From NCBI GenBank assembly GCA_019096065.1, contig JAGUCH010000003.1, positions 6,014,001 through 6,078,000 of the forward strand: a DNA stretch of 64,000 nt. Reading direction: 5' to 3'. The DNA comes from Paracyclopina nana (taxonomy: Eukaryota > Arthropoda > Copepoda > Cyclopoida > Cyclopettidae). Shown here piece by piece: positions 36,001-40,582 of this stretch (its first letter is position 1; every line of letters begins with the position of its first letter). Made by a program: the position numbers and the translations under genes. A model generated the notes under the pieces. The model was not told the DNA's origin, searched no databases, and saw only the letters and a program-made list of their open reading frames with translations.

Positions 36001-37439
36001 ATCGCGATACGATGCGAAGACAAGTAGCAATGCTAACTAACCTAACTCTTACTTTCCAGCAAGGGGCAAGCTAACAAAGCAGGATGGCAGCCCAGGATAG
36101 GATTCAATCCAGGATGGCAATGCCAAAGACAAGACAAGCAAAGCTTGTGGAGAGGAAGGCCTCCTTTCTGGCCTAAATGGAGCAGCCTTCTTGCAATGGC
36201 AAGGAAGGATGCAAATGAGCAATGCTCAAGAAGTTCATCTCATATAACTGTAATGTAATAGCAAAATGGTGACATAAAATATAGAGAATTGGCAGTAAAC
36301 TTGGGTTTATTCAATGGCTTCTTGTTCAGTACTAAAGAAAACGCGGTGAGTTGGCACAAAAACAGCAGACTGAGCAGAGCAGGCGTAGTTGTCCATGAGC
36401 GGGAGAAACGGGGGCGGGCGGACCAGAACATAACAAGCTATGATTTGAGCTCGATTTGACCTTATCGTCAAGCCACATTGAAAAAAAGAAGTGCGAGCGT
36501 CCATTGGAAAAATAAAAAATGCAAAGAATAGCTGAAAAAGGCCTAGAAACTGAAATTTGGTCGACTGAAAAAATCAAAAATCCAAAAAACAGCTGAAAAA
36601 GGCATAGAAACTGAAATTTGGTCGAATAGACTCCTCACTCATAACAATAACAATCAACTAGCGAGGCAGCTATCGGACGTTCGTGATCAAAATAGTAGGT
36701 GAAAATCTTGCCATTGAGGGATCGAGATACTACTACTTTTTAATTTTGCCTTAAAAAAGGTATATCGCCTTTATTTAATTTTCGCCTACGTTATTACCCG
36801 AATTTTTCCGCTAGGCGTCGCTCGAATGTTTTGAATGAGGAGTCAATGGAAAAATCAAAAATGCAAAAAGTAGCTGAAAAAGGCCTAGAAACTGAAATTT
36901 GGTCGAATGGAAATACCATGAATTATTAGGTCAAAAATCCAAAAAACAGCTGAAAAAGGCCTAGAAACTGAAATTTGGTCGAATGGAAAGATCAAAAATG
37001 CAAAAAGTAGCTGAAAAAGGCCTAGAAACTGAAATTTGGTCGACTGAAAAAATGAAAAATCCAAAAAACAGCTGAAAAAGGCATAGAAACTGAAATTTGG
37101 TCGACTGGAGAAATCATGAATGCAAATACCTAAAGGCCTAAATGTTCCACTAAAAAGGCTTTCATTGTAAGAATTCGCTTTTTGTCACACTTCAAGTGCT
37201 CGCGATTCACTGAATCTGGCTGCAGAGCGGATTTCATTGCAATCGGTTTACACATTGAGTTTACTTAACTATTCACATATTATGTCTGTGTTTCAGTTTG
37301 TGGAGAAAAGGCCCAATGCAAAGGCCGCCTACACCGCCCTCTGTGCTATTGCCCGGATGGCTATGACGGCAATCCGCATGTGAAATGCGAAAAGGCCAAA
37401 TCGAGAGCAGGAACGCGATTCAGACGGTCAACGAAATAA
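18043..37439 (+). CDS. Small secreted dumpy-like EGF-repeat protein with a giant intron
   Basis: Exons 18043-18205, 18421-18744, 18813-18896 and 37297-37439 join in phase to 237 residues. A signal peptide (MVVGATFVLFAINVACLASG) leads into an EGF module (NPCDNNPCGVNAQC ... CQCLPGFTQGDPFSGC). Next comes an acidic, Thr-rich spacer, then a cysteine module (ECLVSEDCPNAEYCDLASNTC). A second EGF module is split by the last intron (ICGEKAQCKGRLHRPLCYC, then PDGYDGNPHVKC). A basic tail ends in RRSTK. This CGxxAxC ... CxCxxGxxGxP pattern is that of dumpy, the giant arthropod cuticle-anchoring protein, but here in miniature and without the ZP/membrane end. The last intron is about 18.4 kb against 50-215 bp for the others. 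Phase and the completed EGF cysteines support the long join. Confidence 0.75.
18950..19338. mobile_element. Mariner-type MITE, 389 bp
   Basis: The ends are inverted repeats: CAGTCTGACCGTTCAAAATT at the left and its reverse complement at the right, 25 bp perfect and about 40 bp with a few mismatches. Each end abuts TA (18948-18949 and 19339-19340), the target duplication of Tc1/mariner elements. There is no coding capacity, so it is a non-autonomous element moved in trans. It sits in the giant intron of the dumpy-like gene, just past the 3' end of the nuclear-receptor gene. Confidence 0.85.
19439..21628 (-). CDS. Nuclear receptor with two ligand-binding-domain-like regions
   Basis: Exons 21628-20457 and 20141-19439 give 624 residues. 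The DNA-binding domain spans about residues 5-75: two C4 fingers with P-box CFSCRAFFRR and the second-finger run KCQKCRYDLCLAVGMKPE. Residues about 150-370 look like a ligand-binding domain (helix 3-5 pattern FRHFALMQPDFLSLPASDR; later NFPLLCLLLLFQTE). After the intron, a second such pattern appears (AEYNDLTVPQQNKIWKKNY; FRLFWLLLVFSQLD). Ligand and target are unknown; it is presumably a nuclear transcription factor. I start at METRTC because an acceptor at about 21693 suggests only 5' UTR upstream. The first exon is much more GC-rich than the second. The gene lies antisense inside the last intron of the dumpy-like gene. Confidence 0.75.
21629..22822. other. Intron space between nuclear receptor and BEL element
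   Basis: An acceptor-like CAG near 21693 on the minus strand suggests a 5' UTR exon of the receptor farther right, with its promoter somewhere here. I find no further reading frame or repeat I can support. Confidence 0.4.
22823..23307 (-). repeat. 3' LTR of the BEL/Pao element
   Basis: This 485-bp repeat begins TGATATGTTCTG and ends AGAACATAACA. The same sequence recurs at 35951-36435. Its ends are short inverted repeats of one another. Three GC-AAT-GC palindromes lie inside it. Confidence 0.95.
23308..23330 (-). other. Polypurine tract of the BEL/Pao element
   Basis: Directly inside the 3' LTR the minus strand reads CCAAGGGGGGACAAC, a purine run in the position where plus-strand DNA synthesis is primed in LTR elements. 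Confidence 0.7.
23338..26700 (-). CDS. Second long ORF of the BEL/Pao element (1120 aa), not a recognisable envelope
   Basis: It lies between pol and the 3' LTR, where some BEL/Pao elements keep an envelope gene. I see no signal peptide or strong membrane segment. The first 270 residues are Ser/Pro/Glu-rich with Arg-Ser runs (SSHRRDDHQRDRERHGRRSR). A long middle part has no family I know. Near residues 1010-1070 three zinc knuckles follow one another: CRRCGSFDHEIGAC, CIYPLCGSSGHTVMVC and CELCQELGHRPEHH (CCHC, a wider CCHC, CCHH). That layout mirrors the knuckle array in this element's Gag. A nucleic-acid-binding, perhaps Gag-derived accessory protein is my inference. It starts 292 bp after the gag-pol stop and presumably needs its own message. 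Confidence 0.8.
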   Translation of the reverse strand: MENSVPIGGTILSPTPLEVEGQPPVQGPSIEVNECKENAAVIEEFDNLCGQHRGSIAVRSTGKIESSIATHTPSPSTAPPTIEEKMETDQPQPQQSSPGYTPSEMSVGSPSSVVHEGSISTSILGSESGDELNLHAEASEADFGLLEEDEEEGEKQKKVDSPTKSAPASRSSSHRRDDHQRDRERHGRRSRSSPTPSTSRSSSSRRAPLERSNLSTFKIPRLPRRDRREDARRDREVARSSVFSRLGSRPQIPEEVEETSTGDQEMEVDFGEVFSPWERGFSIFKDETGKVWPNNLHRLFSGLGLPSKHEERRAMLADHLRVLGMAMKATTFVFEDEMEQLAGDQLLKHYCDPSVAFLAHSWSYGPPDPEDPRDHASRIADPAYAARTDHTRIAALVAGTPPEVVMEVCHPKAAKVYERYEFSCIFATPPVHPLKRGPLDGAQLEAAKVVWEARKRFAKIIVLGMFRSIPPNEDECLRQVLSLAPSMAGEEVPEWLTLYWHHFSQNPSVAIMADPFHEPDLLIAALRTTAIGAPALRPPPPTGGDPQPTCPRVEAMLRDPHCNAECPALNCAIHRVPEGPHDAQVRGEKGEHCYSTFSLREAIEAIKLKAGPFDCHGSGGKRNVLVLERDDQWPALEAMLEDKYSFFSDIDAWTAMTSHMYSWTVPALEREKLTTNGKPNEGCFTLLGVGSLTGTLLIIQCNYGGTSQQYFGGAKIPKKIIDLLESPSIRVTGFNIGEEKRYADIGIEIRAKCEANLVGIALFPQEGVSPAAMKTNVTFMADKLGSEAVPVMVTSSRGGAKVQVEPPRKIFQYKRDADDYSVSYKKWSSQMQMYVWINHAIAAASVVTLAVRGMLRHGLGLDADALRHIHFYLDRVRNKRSSGQLAKTEEEMRPFNKKELPTSSSHCEDGQVALWMWLQENRATCINGIVATRTYLRKGSRRYALDLHAVSKKLAQDFLAIVRRSPGKLNWNDVIDIVFHMGRIAPHFCRRCGSFDHEIGACNAGPVRCIYPLCGSSGHTVMVCELLMTRCELCQELGHRPEHHSYEGSQGKPWMVLLEEAALCSLLNIKGLQLHEGFQLHLTREEDRVLLLPYNRLVQEGNATRFVLDTRHVAFAAKWP
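26993..35689 (-). CDS. Gag-Pol polyprotein of the BEL/Pao element
   Basis: About 2900 residues. The first 1100 or so are Gag-like: Pro/Gln/Asn-rich low complexity, then a BEL-type Gag region, then zinc knuckles (CPECSSTEHRFFNC, CLRCMAGAHNTREC, CEKCQSDSHHTRLH). Next is an aspartic protease (AFLDTGAQLSLV), then reverse transcriptase (VVFDGSRKHHGKSLNDAL, LYVDDVFAS with the YVDD box), RNase H (VFSDASEAAKGACAY, LWTDSQCVLTWI), and integrase (zinc-binding HKKLGHG ... CAKCARHK; catalytic FTSFDMCGPF, RSDNGSNF, FNGLAESAI). The domain order and RT type are those of BEL/Pao. The exact N-terminus is not resolved. All enzyme domains look present. Confidence 0.93.
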   Translation of the reverse strand: MAAEVSDPDYVEEIVSLIQSPQAQRSSPSFESTPLPFKAKKTKMPVQHTPPNTGGAGYNPDQSVFPDTPMPVGSRRSHPIPGVNPGGTGASASGFQAPQLPPVAQGALPPSSTPHRGTTGIAGSSKTTPSNTTSTTVIANPGMTAGKNTGGSVPGRNTSGRVLGMQAGNPIPPPSMGPTMSSQDEMGSQSSLAASASAMQPRDSHVPAGGKRKATGAGKKSTTSKAASDLEYTPRGSRSRPNAAKKTTKQIQDAKRAEVEAFAHTESLQNLFQITNPFVRKHRAAFLDEKTKTTKADANEALQHLRYYVKEYDRLYKLYEEAVRIANLEPSSTLKEAYVKNYRACQTLLHAANEILRTYKSPTSNAPNSAEEDPLADYYQQLEREAQQTDQESNSMQPDEGSGARDQHEARVEVDETTGGCHVIMNDGNYYYLDAQQVNNAATADWLNKQLQVRPGTFSREAAMQPRQSQQGQPTAEPEAAAGVGNESQQAGSRGISTSTHNSAMLESANGTSRREMPIGNVASNQPSQTKPPDPGVLIRAARDFGGAISHFRACHSTMQNEIEYGTPAVDVLADYGSYAQSLMSAQESAQRFEAAGGQLDDADRRALVQGDRMIETLRGMAKELPAGAVASRQPQDLYMASQPPSNSAPPNPTAQSSAPPMQPPPVRGIVSGSVYVPSRQNTTMSQAVVSQASSALRYRPGLPGGAPPTTTSTPHFWPTHFAAPPPTRGNHPPAMSAAPPQVQPPCQPPPRFNQAPIYSNAVSASMNPLFLPHYSAPPSQGNNFPAPILSHGTAYSHPNPIMSSSREAGGYSVSQQPSLIPGFNNLGGQQPPYFQPNLVPTGQYASMQNVAQPPHVPFQSALQPPMLNQHGYPMNNQQSQNATGTNPFAPPFAAAPPPIGQPALQAGNQSFGHYQAPHLQAAMQHYGQYGYQPQQPNRYKAKLPPVNMYKFTGHDISEFYAFRDQFRSFIHEDPTMPWPEKYSRLMELTQGGPAGDFVSRQPQTEAGYLYCLEALQADYGCPKLQMDCLISKLMNMSPLDHENASSVMTAKLAVGDIYRHVTAHWGYPGIAASMDLHDSYIFRSLPMTLGTRNDIDQFVNGRNDDSNSYLNGPLFEKWCNKKLHRLRSQSIKATINNPTPKPKIARPVPGALHHFEATSEDLTKEEYLPAYYPEEEARPSSNIMQFSSSTASTCNETEEILMPDESGQGFTILTVTKNDQKYYVKCPECSSTEHRFFNCPNILALPPRGQALKCFKYKACLRCMAGAHNTRECIRSWKCEKCQSDSHHTRLHGAWDHKDKKNETTEGPKNQGNPQKNSNENLVAQLAEALQQLNKKNDPTEDVDPIKEEVRKSNAHLHFTSVSASEFDQSENLSQLNDSCNATLEDVFVDPKNDASLVLDHTNGGGGNIDQQDSAIIEAKVSTTSLKIANCSKISDTAGKSSKQSIALNNATNRPARNSRELLSFCVVPLLVANPSHPDEYVRVNAFLDTGAQLSLVSESLADKLKLDGVSDDQILKMIATTVTVTSNAVTLRVKSPMGGPHHDLALHTIDNLPSTVHVPPLDRLKKKFEFLSSLELPTYASPPHPDLLIGIDYYNLIMPEHIVHKKDGEPYIYDCALGRVVTYYTPEQVKGASQYGVMLGSIALPTGDEEEPPVPPCQLCEGKDIPPPNELLKALWEYDDPLGPPPLTMLSVNDKRALDILTTTISQIDGKQYQMSPMWRPGEPYFLNNRLAVMKATAAVERRLRLFDMPTYEKATKELKEWLDSGFVRILDPETEDLDDGYYLDWLLVERKDKPSMPVRVVFDGSRKHHGKSLNDALLPGPKLQRDVFEILVGAREKPIIIVTDISKMFLRFALDPASRKFHRFVWQGVHYEAVSVVFGTASAPCMANFAVKHHISKYQDTHPLGYRVLDNSLYVDDVFASVEDVAEGRETVKQILDLGESGGMPFRKWGSNVASVLDGIDDALKLPGFAVNDEKAEVTKALGMYVDCQGDQIIFQPPSYDTMRNAPLTLRLMAQYVPRLFDPLGLLAPIILRGKLLIQRVMALRTVFDVDWDTVFDMVDSEEIDLITKEWGHYVEEISKIELVRIPRAMRHKPAKRISLHVFSDASEAAKGACAYIRVEYEEGNYDCTLLASRLKITHLTESRSMPELELDGCVMGSDLCVDAIRSLERVDEVHLWTDSQCVLTWISKPACKYKKYVARRVTLIVEKTINYKWHHVPGKVNSADLITRGTSVADLADSDLWIHGPRFLRASDEHFPKWTPEVTDDERAALEKYEKTGLSAKRAKKVIKKIVLVNQFQRMGGCEVPRHLKPTEAIKASWGNMRNAHCHVDLSRFSNWTRAVRALCYARRFGLFVIYREPVDEKGEDLTPEELNLAEASIATWLQQKEYSKEIDHFLERAIWPKGSRLAPMDPVLYPGGELRTKGRLDVSPVQWIGRRQLIVPGAGRRLILEDYHKKLGHGLGRLRYVSEALMKYCIPGAKRIMTEILNNCAKCARHKLVALPPHMGQLPPHMVPLTEFLPFKFTSFDMCGPFATQFNRSQYNMYVVVFICLHSKAIHCEELYDMTTENLMRALEMFVARRGCPHTLRSDNGSNFLGCREAIRTNPRYQELLEKLQVIDWERLRQYGGRIGVVQWTLSPPFSPNFNGLAESAIRIFKRALYREFSGRVTDLEDFRYIVIKSEGFVNGRPIGELDGYFLTPNHFLTRGPPGEVLPVIDPEQLKTLEARYRTIEAALQSLWDFWTTEWVEQLKKMPIWQHHRKTLKTGDVVAVLEKPQFHKRFCWPLGIIHKAIRDQDGECRRAIVKIVPPGEVEPVYYEKSAQFLIPLNVFRESDELMVYNKVGESISPDLAHLADEKDCESLERYMAAMQASHNTQDAYDVQPPILSNRTVTKGSV
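35930..35947 (-). other. Primer-binding site, tRNA-Lys type
   Basis: Three bases inside the 5' LTR the minus strand reads TGGCGCCCAACGTGGGGC. This is complementary to the 3' end of animal tRNA-Lys(CTT) including CCA, the primer type also used by several retroviruses. The match is 18 of 18 to the sequence I remember for that tRNA. Confidence 0.8.
35951..36435 (-). repeat. 5' LTR of the BEL/Pao element
   Basis: It matches 22823-23307 over all 485 bp as far as I can read. It should hold the element promoter, read leftward. Confidence 0.95.
36436..37296. repeat. Degenerate minisatellite of about 61-bp units
   Basis: Six copies share the core GAAAAAGGCCTAGAAACTG followed by AAATTTGGTCGA, starting at about 36534, 36595, 36878, 36953, 37013 and 37074. 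Two variants alternate: one with GGCCTAG and one with GGCATAG, so the original unit may have been a dimer. About 220 bp of unrelated sequence splits the first pair from the other four. From 37130 to the dumpy-like exon at 37297 I see only plain intron sequence. Confidence 0.8.
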
Positions 37440-37440
37440 A
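37435..37440 (+). terminator. Poly(A) signal overlapping the dumpy-like stop codon
   Basis: AATAAA overlaps the TAA stop of the dumpy-like gene (37437-37439). The cleavage site should then fall inside the troponin C 3' end on the other strand. Confidence 0.6.
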
Positions 37441-37454
37441 ACGATCAAAATAAC

Positions 37455-37460
37455 TTTATT
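37455..37460 (-). terminator. Poly(A) signal overlapping the troponin C stop codon
   Basis: On the minus strand AATAAA overlaps the troponin C stop (37461-37459). Cleavage some 15-30 bp on would lie within the last dumpy-like exon. Confidence 0.6.
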
Positions 37461-38687
37461 ACTCTCCTGTCATCATGGCCATGAACTCGTCAAAGTCCAC
37501 TGTGCCCGACCCATCGTCGTCCACCTCTTCCACAATTTGGTCGAGGTTGTCTTCGCTCAATGTGGAGTCGATTTCTCGCAGAATTTCCTTCAACACTCCC
37601 GTCGTTATGTAGCCATTTCCTAAAAATAAGAAATACTTATAGCTGCTTTCTTTGCTGCATCGAAAAATAGAGCACAACGAAATGACACGGCATGCAGCAG
37701 CCTTTAAATGCTGCTTCAAAAAGCTTTACATAGAACTTTGACACAGGTGTATATCTGGAAAAAGAGAACGAGAGTAGCTAGCATATCACAACTACATACT
37801 TACCGTGTTTGTCGTAAATCCTGAAAGCCTCTTTAAGCTCCCATTTCATCTGCTCTTCGTCCTCCTCGATCAAAAATTTGGCTGCTAGCTGAATAAATTC
37901 AGGAAACTCCAGCTCTCCAGACCCATCCTCGTCAATTTCATCGACGATCTCCTACACAAAAAACCCCAATGATTATCAAAAGCCTGTTGATTGCTGTAGA
38001 ATGTGGTCTCGGATCTAAAAAGCTTGCAGCTAGCTAAAATAGTTGGTTTTTTCCACTCCAGGCGAGTTTCATCCATTTTCCTCCTTTCCTTTTTTTAACT
38101 TAAAAATCCACCAACATTTTGCTTACGGCGATTTCATCAGCATTTCACTCTATGTAAACGTACTTTCCAAAAAAGGGAGTTTGACTCATCGACTTAAACG
38201 CATTTATGAAAACTCGTATTTCTACTTTGGCTTATGATGCGTTACACAAGTTTGAGATCATTAGGAAACGATCAAGTCGTTCATCCGCATCTTATATGTA
38301 CCAAATCCCGTTACTAAAGCGCAATAGCATAATATAAGCAACGCAGATTGTAGAGAAGCAGTAGAAAATTTTTTGGAAAATGTATGCGATAAATACCTCT
38401 AAGGCCATGGTTGTCACGTGCATTCCCATCATCTTGAGGATCGTGTGCACCGTACTCACTGAAAGGGCGCCCGACTTCTCAGAGTCAAACTGGTCAAATG
38501 TTCTCTTAAGATTCTTCACTTGCTCCTCGTCTAGACCATGGAGGTCCCAGTCGTCCTGAGCAATGGCAGAGCAGGCTGAAGATCTTCGGGAAGCTCCTTG
38601 ACTGTCCATATTGTGCAAATAATCCAGATATGTTGACGGAACACTAGCACCCAGAAAAATGGGGTTGAAATCTGCTGCTTTCTCCAT
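37459..38687 (-). CDS. TpnC: Troponin C with an extended N-terminus
   Basis: Exons 38687-38397, 37951-37804 and 37619-37459 give 199 residues; starting at the next Met (38609) gives 173. It is the calcium sensor of the thin filament in muscle. Four EF-hands: I ([12 protein letters not shown]) is degenerate, II ([12 protein letters not shown]) is complete, III ([12 protein letters not shown]) is weak, IV ([12 protein letters not shown]) is complete. Working sites II and IV are the rule in arthropod troponin C. The protein ends MAMMTGE. The head in front of [13 protein letters not shown] is odd: 60-odd residues, Ser-rich ([12 protein letters not shown]), where the family usually has under ten. 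Both start codons have a good context, and a TATAAAAAG at about 38819-38811 on this strand would place the transcript start upstream of both. Confidence 0.9.
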
Positions 38688-39123
38688 CCCAACTATTAAT
38701 TTTAGAAAGCCACCCTGGCTTCGCACCCCTAATTTCTGCTGGAAAGTTGCGTGTTCTTTGTACTTTCCTCATTCCTGCTTTTCATTTGCTTATATCAATT
38801 TTAGCGCCTCTTTTTATAGATTATGTCTCGGTTCAGGAAGGGATATCTTTTTCATCATTGCCAAGAAACGCCTTTGAGAAGAGGCTGATTTAAGCGTATA
38901 AATAGATTTCCCGACACTTTGCTGGAGCTTGTTGGCTGCTCTTGCTTTTGTCAAACAACTGGAACTTGGCTTTCAGAAGCAGGAAGGGGGTAGTGAATTT
39001 ACAGCATAGCTGCTTTTGAAGCATTTTGCAACGTGTTGGCAAAAAACAAATTAGGGTCAAAGCTCTTGCTTAATATATTCCAATAAAATAAACTAATCAC
39101 TTAATTGATGAGTAAAAACGAAA
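38688..39123. other. Troponin C promoter and SLC35F6 3' region
   Basis: On the minus strand TATAAAAAG near 38815 is a likely TATA box for troponin C. The remaining sequence is AT-rich with no coding frame I can support. Confidence 0.5.
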
Positions 39124-40582
39124 TTAAGTTGTTTCTGTAGTTTGATTCTGGTCCTCTTCTGCATTTTCGTCAAGTCGATTGTAAGACCTGAACTTGGAAA
39201 TTATTTTGCGTCCAAGGGGAGCTGCATTTAAAAGTAATAAATTAAGCAAAAAAGTCTTAAAAATAATTACAATAATATCTTACCAAATAGGAGGTCGTTA
39301 TAAACACACATTCCAGCAACCAGTACGATAAATCCCACCAATTGCAAAACTTGAAAGGTTTGCCATCCAACAGCCAGGGAAACTCCCCAAATGACCAGTG
39401 TTCGAATGGAATCCAAAACCATTCTGGTCGTAGCTGACATCTCCTTGGTTACAGAGATTCCAGCAAAGTTGAAAAAAGCAATAGAGACCTATAATATAAT
39501 GGTAATTCAAAAAATAAAGGTAATGAATAATAAAAGGACGGCAATTTTCAATGAGATCATACCACTGTGCTTGAAAAAGCTATGGCAAGCAGAGGATTGT
39601 GTGCCAATTGGTACAATCCGTCGTAGGCATCCTCTAGGACGTGTCTGGGGTTGTTTCCAAATTTGTCTCCAACAGGAATGAAGTAGAATGGGACTAACAG
39701 AGTGGACAGCATCAGGAAACCAAAGGTCCCCTCCCATCCAACAGCTTGAAGAGCTGGCACATCATATTTAGCAATAAACTTCTCCTCGTACACCATTTGG
39801 GTTGCAACTATGACCTGAGCGCACACAATGAGTGCGTCACCGAGAATGAGCTCACTACTGGTGCGATTGGAGTCTCCGTCTCTCAACCCTAAGTTATGTA
39901 CACCAAAGTACTCGTCGGAGAAGAACACAGGAGCAGAGGTGACATTGCTAGGATTTTGTTCATTCGTCTTTGACGATTGGTTCAAAATGTCGCATAGGCC
40001 AACAATGGTGAGGCCAGATATGACAAAGACAATTCCTATCCATCTATAAGCCTGCATTGCTCGCCTGAGAAAAATCCTTGACAGCAGTCCCGTAAACACG
40101 ATAACAGCCCCTATAACGAAGCAACTTCAACGGAATGCAACATGAAGGCCCATAATTAAATTCATTTTACCCCTGAGCATTTGGAAGGACGAAGCATAGG
40201 TCAGAGTTAAACCTATGTACTGTATCGAGGTGGCTGTCATGTCACACAGAGCAGGGGGCAAAAAGACTAGTGGATTAAATGGTCTTGGTCCAACGTCTGA
40301 GGGCTCATTGGTTTGGTGGCGACTTCTTCGCCATTTCACAATGTAGAAGGCAACCATGCAAAACATTTCCCCAAGGAACATCCCACAGGCTTGCAGAAAA
40401 GGATGCCTGAATGACCTTTTTTGTCCGTCCGTGCTCTCAGAAACCATTGTGTCGGCCCACCTAAAAGTTTTGCTTGGTTTTGACAGTTGCCATAATCATA
40501 TAAACTCTTACTTGACTGAAAGAGTGTTTATGGAGCCTGTGATCAGCATGAGCAATGCTAGGGAGAGGTGGAACAAATTCAT
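39124..40582 (-). CDS. SLC35F6: SLC35F6-type multi-pass transporter
   Basis: Five exons on the minus strand (40582-40512, 40460-40171, 40110-39563, 39488-39284, 39221-39124) give 403 residues. The first exon encodes MNLFHLSLALLMLITGSINT, whose end runs into LSVKWAD, the typical opening of this family. LTYASSFQMLRGAVIVFTGL is a hallmark stretch. About ten membrane helices are visible, with a hydrophilic loop carrying NQSS and NVT glycosylation sites around residue 160, and a short polar cytosolic tail (LDENAEEDQNQTTETT). It belongs to the nucleotide-sugar/drug-metabolite transporter superfamily; human SLC35F6 is reported in lysosomes and mitochondria and its substrate is unsettled. Confidence 0.9.

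Larger units (their letters stand above)
22823..36435 (-). mobile_element. BEL/Pao LTR retrotransposon, 13.6 kb, looks whole and very young
   Basis: Two 485-bp direct LTRs that I read as identical bound the element, flanked by AGCT on both sides (22819-22822 and 36436-36439) as the target duplication. It is read on the minus strand. The parts in order are: 5' LTR, a tRNA-Lys primer site, a long gag-pol frame with protease, reverse transcriptase, RNase H and integrase, a second long frame, a purine-rich tract, and the 3' LTR. Identical LTRs imply a very recent insertion. It sits in the giant intron of the dumpy-like gene, antisense to it. At 13.6 kb it is long for the family, because of a huge low-complexity Gag part and the extra frame. 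It also carries an unusual crowd of short palindromes. Confidence 0.95.

Noticed and set aside
22823-36435. The GC-AAT-GC palindromes as a CRISPR array or satellite
   Set aside because: Spacing is irregular, the stems differ in sequence, and they lie within coding frames of an animal retroelement; nothing fits a repeat-spacer array.
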